Below are positions 59,386-64,000 of a stretch of DNA of 64,000 nt, in pieces. Made by a program: the position numbers and the translations under genes. Source of the stretch: an uncultured Bacteroidales bacterium. GTDB taxonomy: Bacteria; Bacteroidota; Bacteroidia; Bacteroidales; Muribaculaceae. The stretch covers positions 70,230 through 134,229 of the forward strand of contig CATZGB010000001.1 in the NCBI GenBank assembly GCA_958418815.1. The letters run 5' to 3'. The first letter of the stretch is position 1. Every line of letters starts with the position of its first letter. The notes beneath the pieces are model-generated. The model ran no database searches. It was not told where the DNA came from and was given only the letters and a program-made list of their open reading frames with translations.

Positions 59386-61137
59386 ATGAATCTCAAAAAA
59401 TATCTGTTGTTTGGCGGCGTTGCCCTCGGCCTCGGCATGACCTCCTGCGTGGGAGACCTCGACCTGGAGCCCAACGACCCCAACCTGGTCGACACTTCCG
59501 ACCCCAATTTCAAAGCCAATGCCCTCGGCATCTGCTACTCGGGTATCGCCGTCAGCGGTATCTCCGGCCCCGGTTCCTCATATGTGGGTGGTCTTGACCC
59601 CGGTACCTCGGCTTACCTCCGCACCATCTTCACCCTCGGCGAGTTCCCCACCGACGAGCTGACCTGGATCTGGCCCAACGACGAGGGCGGCTCCATCGGC
59701 GACCTCATCGCCTGCTCCTGGTCTTCAAGCAACTCCATCGTCTACGGCGCATACTACCGTCTGCTCGGCCATATCGCCATCTGTAACCAGTTCCTGGCCA
59801 ACACCGCCGACGACACCGACGCCGAGACCATCGAGATGCGCGCCCAGGCCCGTGTCCTCCGCGCCTACTCCTACTACAACATGATCGACCTCTACGGCCA
59901 GTCCTCATTCATCACCGAGGAGGCCGAGGTAGGGGAGCAGCCCCGTCAGGCAAGCCGTCTCGAGGTCTTCAACTTCATCGAGCAGGAGCTCACCGAAATC
60001 GTCGACCAGAAGCTCATCAGCGATAACCCCCTCTACGGCCGCGTAGGTCTTGACGGAGCCGAGGCCCTCCTCGCCCGTCTCTACCTCAACGCCGAGGTTT
60101 ACTCAGGCACCGCCCGCTGGGCCGACTGCCAGGCTCGCTGCGAGAACATCATCCGCCGTCACCAGGGGGGTGGCTTCGTAGCCTCCGATGGCACCGCCAC
60201 CGGTCTCGCCAAGGAGTATCTCTACCTCTTCTGCGAGGACAACAAGCAGTACATGCCCGGCGGCTCCAACAAGGCCGAGAACGAGATCCTTTTCGGTATC
60301 TCCTTCGACCAGGACATGGTGCAGAGCTATGGCGGCCCCACATTCATCGTGGCCGGCACCATCACCAACTCACACTACTGCCCCCGTCAGAACTACGGTT
60401 GCTCGGGTGAATGGTCATGTATCAAGGGTATCAAGCAGATGGCAGAGCGCTTCTACGGTCTTTCGAACGACAAGCGTGATGACCTCTGGCTGCGCGGCTA
60501 TATGCCCGCCGGCTCTGATGCCAACGGCTCCTGGGATGCCGAGGACTACACCGACGAGATCCTGGGCTTCACCGGCGGATGGGCCACCACCGGCGGTAAC
60601 GCCATCATCAAGTTCACCGGCAACACCATCACCAAGAACCCCGCTTCTGTGGACAAAAACGACGCCCTCACCCTCTTTGACGGAGCTTACGGCGCAGACG
60701 GCAAATGGCTGCCCAACTACGACGCCACCGCTTTCATGTCGACCGACCAGCCCATCATCCGTCTCGCCGACATCTACCTGATGTACACCGAGTGCTACAT
60801 CACCGGTCGTGTGGGTGACAGCCAGAAGGCTCTCAACTACATCAATTATGTCCGTGAACGCGCCGGCGGCAAGGAGATGAAATACAACGACATAGTCGAG
60901 GTATCCAAGAAGGAGCTTATGGACGAGCGTTCGCGTGAGCTTTACCTGGAGTCAGTGCGCCGCACCGACCTTATCCGCAACGGCATGTTCGTAGGTCCGC
61001 AGCAGACCGTATGGCAGGTGAAGGGTAACATCAACAACATGGAGGGAACCCGTATCGACGACAGATTCGCCCTCTATCCCATCCCCAACGCCGTGCTCAA
61101 CTCACAGCCCGATTTCAAGCAGAATCCCGGCTACTAA
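59386..61137 (+). CDS. susD: SusD/RagB-family glycan-binding lipoprotein
   Basis: Surface lipoprotein that caps the SusC transporter and binds glycan. 583 aa from ATG 59386. The lipobox is LGMTSC (Cys about residue 17), followed by acidic residues that favour surface export. The N-terminal TPR-type helices include AQARVLRAYSYYNMIDLYGQ, the conserved SusD segment. LDGAEALLARLYLNAEVYSG and the C-terminal LMDERSRELYLESVRRTDLIRNG are also family hallmarks. 40 bp after susC, so co-transcribed. Which sugar it binds cannot be read here; the downstream SusE/SusF-type proteins hint at an alpha-glucan. Confidence 0.95.
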   Translation: MNLKKYLLFGGVALGLGMTSCVGDLDLEPNDPNLVDTSDPNFKANALGICYSGIAVSGISGPGSSYVGGLDPGTSAYLRTIFTLGEFPTDELTWIWPNDEGGSIGDLIACSWSSSNSIVYGAYYRLLGHIAICNQFLANTADDTDAETIEMRAQARVLRAYSYYNMIDLYGQSSFITEEAEVGEQPRQASRLEVFNFIEQELTEIVDQKLISDNPLYGRVGLDGAEALLARLYLNAEVYSGTARWADCQARCENIIRRHQGGGFVASDGTATGLAKEYLYLFCEDNKQYMPGGSNKAENEILFGISFDQDMVQSYGGPTFIVAGTITNSHYCPRQNYGCSGEWSCIKGIKQMAERFYGLSNDKRDDLWLRGYMPAGSDANGSWDAEDYTDEILGFTGGWATTGGNAIIKFTGNTITKNPASVDKNDALTLFDGAYGADGKWLPNYDATAFMSTDQPIIRLADIYLMYTECYITGRVGDSQKALNYINYVRERAGGKEMKYNDIVEVSKKELMDERSRELYLESVRRTDLIRNGMFVGPQQTVWQVKGNINNMEGTRIDDRFALYPIPNAVLNSQPDFKQNPGY

Positions 61138-61221
61138 TCAATCTTTCCGGTCTCCGCGTCATCCCCTCCCGGGGGGATGGCCGGGGCTGAAAAAACAACA
61201 AATTCAGAATCTTTCCAAACG

Positions 61222-62085
61222 ATGAAAAAGATATCTTTGATGTTTGCCGTCGCAGTGGCCGCGCTTGGTTTCTCGAGCTGCTCCGAGACCTGGGACGACA
61301 ACCCCGTACTGAAAACCCATGAGGGGGAGGAGAAAGCCGACTTCCTCAACCAGCCCCAGATGGCTGACCAGGTGATCATGCTCACCTCCGAAAACCAGGA
61401 CGGCACTTTCCACCTCACCTGCTCGCAGCCCGACTTCGGCTACGCAGCCGTTGCCACCTACCGTGTGCAGTGCTCCCTGACCGAAGACTTCGCCAAATTC
61501 GAGGAAATCCAGCAGGACTTTTATGACTGCGGCGAAATCAATCCCCTGAACGCCGACGTTGCCGCCGCCCTCGAGAAGCTCTCGGGCGTGCAGACCGACG
61601 CCGACCTGCCCCTCCCTTACCAGAGACTCTACATGCGTCTTCGCGCCTACATCGGCGTTGAGGAGGAGACCACCCAGTATCTCTCCAACGTGGTGTCATT
61701 CAAAGGCGTGGCCGCCAACTACCTCGCTATCTGGGTATCGGGCGTTCCCGTCAACATCTATCTCCGCGGCGGCTTCCCCGAAGCTTCAGACTGGGGCGCA
61801 GTTGCTCAGTATCAGTTCGTGACCGGTCCGGAGGAGAACACCTGGGTTACCGGCACCATCGACATCCCCGCCGGAACAGAGTTCAAGGTGGCTGACGATG
61901 CATGGGGCGCGCTCAACGCAGGTGCCGGTGCCGCTGGCGACAAGGTTGTGCCAGGCACTCCCCTTGTGATCGACAATGGCGACAACCCCGGCAACCTCAC
62001 CATGACTGAGGCTTTCCACGGTTACGCCCACCTGACCCTTGTCAAGGGTGTCTACACTCTCACCATGGAGACGACCGCCAACTGA
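61222..62085 (+). CDS. SusE-like surface glycan-binding lipoprotein
   Basis: 287 aa from ATG 61222. Lipobox GFSSC with the following SETWDD acidic signal for surface exposure. The N-terminal part (TWDDNPVLKTHEGEEKADFLNQP) matches the start of SusE-type proteins. An Ig-like beta domain follows, then a C-terminal carbohydrate-binding-like domain rich in Trp (WVSGVPVNIYLRGGFPEASDWGAV). It is shorter than classical SusE (about 390 aa), with apparently one binding module fewer. It lies 84 bp after susD. Confidence 0.8.
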   Translation: MKKISLMFAVAVAALGFSSCSETWDDNPVLKTHEGEEKADFLNQPQMADQVIMLTSENQDGTFHLTCSQPDFGYAAVATYRVQCSLTEDFAKFEEIQQDFYDCGEINPLNADVAAALEKLSGVQTDADLPLPYQRLYMRLRAYIGVEEETTQYLSNVVSFKGVAANYLAIWVSGVPVNIYLRGGFPEASDWGAVAQYQFVTGPEENTWVTGTIDIPAGTEFKVADDAWGALNAGAGAAGDKVVPGTPLVIDNGDNPGNLTMTEAFHGYAHLTLVKGVYTLTMETTAN

Positions 62086-62172
62086 TCCCGATTTTCCCGC
62101 CATCGCGGCGGCTGCCCCCACGGGCGGCCGCCACGGGGCGACAAACTTAGAAAACTCCATTTTTAAGAAACA

Positions 62173-63720
62173 ATGAAAAAACTTAGCATATTCCTGCTGG
62201 GCGCTCTCGGGATGATGGCCGCTACCTCCTGCGAGGAGAAAATCGATCCCGCCATTCCCCAGTCAAATCCCCAGGAACCCATCCTGACCACCGGCGACGT
62301 TGTCTCCGAGGCTACCGGAGCGCTTACCTCCGCCGCTGTCCTCAACCTCGAGGATTACCGCGCTGAAGGAGCCACCATCCCCGTGATGAAGCTCGTCGAC
62401 ACCAAAGACCTCCCCGAAGGCGCAACCGTGAGCTACACCCTCCAGCTCTCCGACACCCAGGACTTCAAGCGCAATGTCACCCTCGCCACCACCGGCACAG
62501 AGGTTGACGGCGTGGAGACTTTCGCTGCCAGCGCGCAGGAGTGGAACGACGCCCACGTCTACCTCTTCGGCAAGAGCCCCAAGGTGAAGACCATGTACTA
62601 CCGCGTGCCTGTCTATGTCAACCTCGACGGTTCTGACTACCGTCTGCAGTCTACCGACTACTATGCGGCTGAAGGCTCCATCCAGGAGACCTGCATGGAC
62701 AACGGCTTCACCATCTCCGACGCTTACTACTTCATGAGCGACGCTACCGCCTGGGCTCTCGGCGACGCCACTGTGATGGATGCCTTCAAGTTTGAGCATT
62801 CCGCCGCTGACGTTTACGATGACCCCGTGTTCGTCTTCAAGTTCAAGGTCACCGACGACATGTTCATGAATGCCGACGGCACCACCAAGGATGGCATCTA
62901 CTGGAAGATAGCCTCACAGGAGGGTATGGACCTCGCCGACTGGGCTACCGGCATCTACGGCCCTGAGACCAACGGCGACGACAACCTCGCCGGCATGCTG
63001 GTTGACGTCAACGCCCAGGCTGGCAAGCTCATCGAGGCCGGCCAGTACAAGCTGACCATCAACATGGAGGAGATGACCTATGAGTTCGAGCTTCTCACCC
63101 GTCCCGAATACCTCTACACCCCCGGTGGTTTCAACGGCTGGAGCCAGGACGCATCCGCTTACATGCAGTATGACTCCAAGAACGAAGTCTCCAAGGGCTA
63201 CTACGGCTTCTTCGGCGTTGACGCTTCCGGTTTCAAGGTCTGCACAGAACCCAGCTGGGACAACGCCGTGACCTACGGCGCGGTGTCTGCCGATCCCGCC
63301 CTTGAGGGTGACTTCCTCCTGGGCCAGGATGGTCAGAACATCAACGTTCCCACCCCCGGCATGTTCTGGGCCTCCGTTCAGTATGACGAGGTTTCCGGCA
63401 CGCTGACAACCTACAAGCTGACCCCCGTCACCAGCGTGGGCATCATCGGCAGCTTCGCCGCTTCCGGATGGGGCAGCGACGTTGAGATGACCACCGAAGA
63501 CGGTGGCATCACCTGGACCGCAGAGGTGACTTTCGCCGCAGGCGACCAGTGGAAGATCCGCTTCAACAACGGCTGGGACTTCTCGCTCGGTGCTGAGCCC
63601 GGAAACGTCAACCACGCAGTCCTCGACGGTGACAACTACTCCGCAGCTGAGGCCGGTGACTTCATCATCACCCTCACCACCCAGCCCGGCATCCCCGTCA
63701 TCACCGTTGCCGCCAAGTAA
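62173..63720 (+). CDS. SusE/SusF-like surface glycan-binding lipoprotein
   Basis: 515 aa. Signal peptide and lipobox AATSC (Cys20), then EEKIDP. An N-terminal beta-sandwich (about 40-160) is followed by at least two tandem SusE/SusF-type carbohydrate-binding modules. One includes PEYLYTPGGFNGWSQDASAYM (about residue 315), the other SVGIIGSFAASGWGSDVEMT with GWDFSLGAEPGN. The Trp/Gly-rich motifs are like those that bind starch in SusF. It is last in the visible operon and is followed by a terminator, so any hydrolase or regulator is outside the window or elsewhere. Confidence 0.85.
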   Translation: MKKLSIFLLGALGMMAATSCEEKIDPAIPQSNPQEPILTTGDVVSEATGALTSAAVLNLEDYRAEGATIPVMKLVDTKDLPEGATVSYTLQLSDTQDFKRNVTLATTGTEVDGVETFAASAQEWNDAHVYLFGKSPKVKTMYYRVPVYVNLDGSDYRLQSTDYYAAEGSIQETCMDNGFTISDAYYFMSDATAWALGDATVMDAFKFEHSAADVYDDPVFVFKFKVTDDMFMNADGTTKDGIYWKIASQEGMDLADWATGIYGPETNGDDNLAGMLVDVNAQAGKLIEAGQYKLTINMEEMTYEFELLTRPEYLYTPGGFNGWSQDASAYMQYDSKNEVSKGYYGFFGVDASGFKVCTEPSWDNAVTYGAVSADPALEGDFLLGQDGQNINVPTPGMFWASVQYDEVSGTLTTYKLTPVTSVGIIGSFAASGWGSDVEMTTEDGGITWTAEVTFAAGDQWKIRFNNGWDFSLGAEPGNVNHAVLDGDNYSAAEAGDFIITLTTQPGIPVITVAAK

Positions 63721-63783
63721 TCCCTCATCCTTGACTCACGCGTCAGGCCCCGCCCCCTCCCGGGCGGCCTGACCCCCGATACC

Positions 63784-63815
63784 GACCGCCCCGCAGCCTC
63801 CGCCGCGGGGCGGTC
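63784..63815 (+). terminator. Terminator of the susCDEF operon
   Basis: GACCGCCCCGC (63784-63794) pairs perfectly over 11 bp with GCGGGGCGGTC (63805-63815), followed by TTC. Confidence 0.8.
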
Positions 63816-63896
63816 TTCATCTGTCCCCTCCCGAGTCCCAGCAATCCCGATAAATCTATAAAAGATTCTTTCAGAATCTCCCGTCTGACGCGGTTA

Positions 63897-63932
63897 CCGG
63901 GGGTTACCGGCCTAAAGGCCGCCAACCCCCGG
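63897..63932. other. Hairpin near the right edge
   Basis: CCGGGGGTT (63897-63905) pairs with AACCCCCGG (63924-63932). Inside, CGGCC and GGCCG form a second stem with loop TAAA. The final 68 bases hold no gene start that I can support. Confidence 0.65.
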
Positions 63933-64000
63933 CTAATAGTTAATGAATGTATCCGTCCGAAATAGGCCGACTTTATCAAAGCGTTTTTGGTTGCGAACTT

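Overview
The window reads as a chromosomal segment of a GC-rich member of the Bacteroidales. The supporting evidence is a SusC/SusD/SusE/SusF-type outer-membrane locus, Bacteroidetes-only families (DUF3078, DUF4919, the alternative GlmU-like protein), and promoters of the Bacteroides type (TTTG, about 20 bp, then TAnnTTTG) upstream of many genes. Muribaculaceae or Rikenellaceae are plausible families, but I cannot decide between them from sequence alone. No phage, plasmid, IS transposase, CRISPR array or tRNA gene was seen.

Layout. 0-10 kb: a small secreted protein, rfbC, a GlmU-like enzyme, an M48 protease, two envelope proteins, a YfhO-family membrane protein, a methyltransferase-like protein and a XerD-type recombinase. 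10-15.4 kb (minus strand): leuS, nadA and a DUF3078 protein. 15.4-16 kb: a 600-bp gene-free stretch packed with DnaA-box-like nonamers, a candidate replication origin. 16-23 kb (minus strand): a complete glycine-cleavage operon (lipoate ligase, gcvT, gcvH, gcvPA, gcvPB, lpdA) behind one strong promoter. 23-35 kb (mostly plus strand): a HAD phosphatase, aroB, an SpmA/SpmB-like protein, a frameshifted PAP2 phosphatase, a nucleoside kinase, PatB, aroA, a metal ABC permease, a GH25 lysozyme and a pseudouridine synthase. 35-40 kb: ybeY-mnmG, a perfect 16-bp parS palindrome, apt and malic enzyme. 40-45 kb (minus strand): a TolC/HlyD/two-permease exporter with no ATPase gene. 45.5 kb: SRP RNA, then MgtC. 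46.5-55.3 kb: a tightly packed plus-strand run (topA, GH3-like, alkaline phosphatase, DUF4919, a membrane pseudokinase, a GNAT protein, rnhB). 55.4-64 kb: a small secreted protein, then the Sus-like locus.

How the genes fit together. The gcv operon encodes every protein of the glycine cleavage system plus the ligase that supplies lipoyl groups. aroB and aroA belong to the shikimate pathway. susCDEF would bind and import a glycan, but the hydrolase must lie beyond the right edge. The most interesting non-coding result is the pairing of a candidate oriC (about 15.5-16.0 kb) with a parS site (37.8 kb) next to mnmG, which suggests an origin-proximal region. Several long palindromes (5.3, 9.9, 40.0 and 55.3 kb) mark gene ends. 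The one at 5.3 kb looks like a short non-autonomous insertion and supplies the first base of the next gene's start codon.
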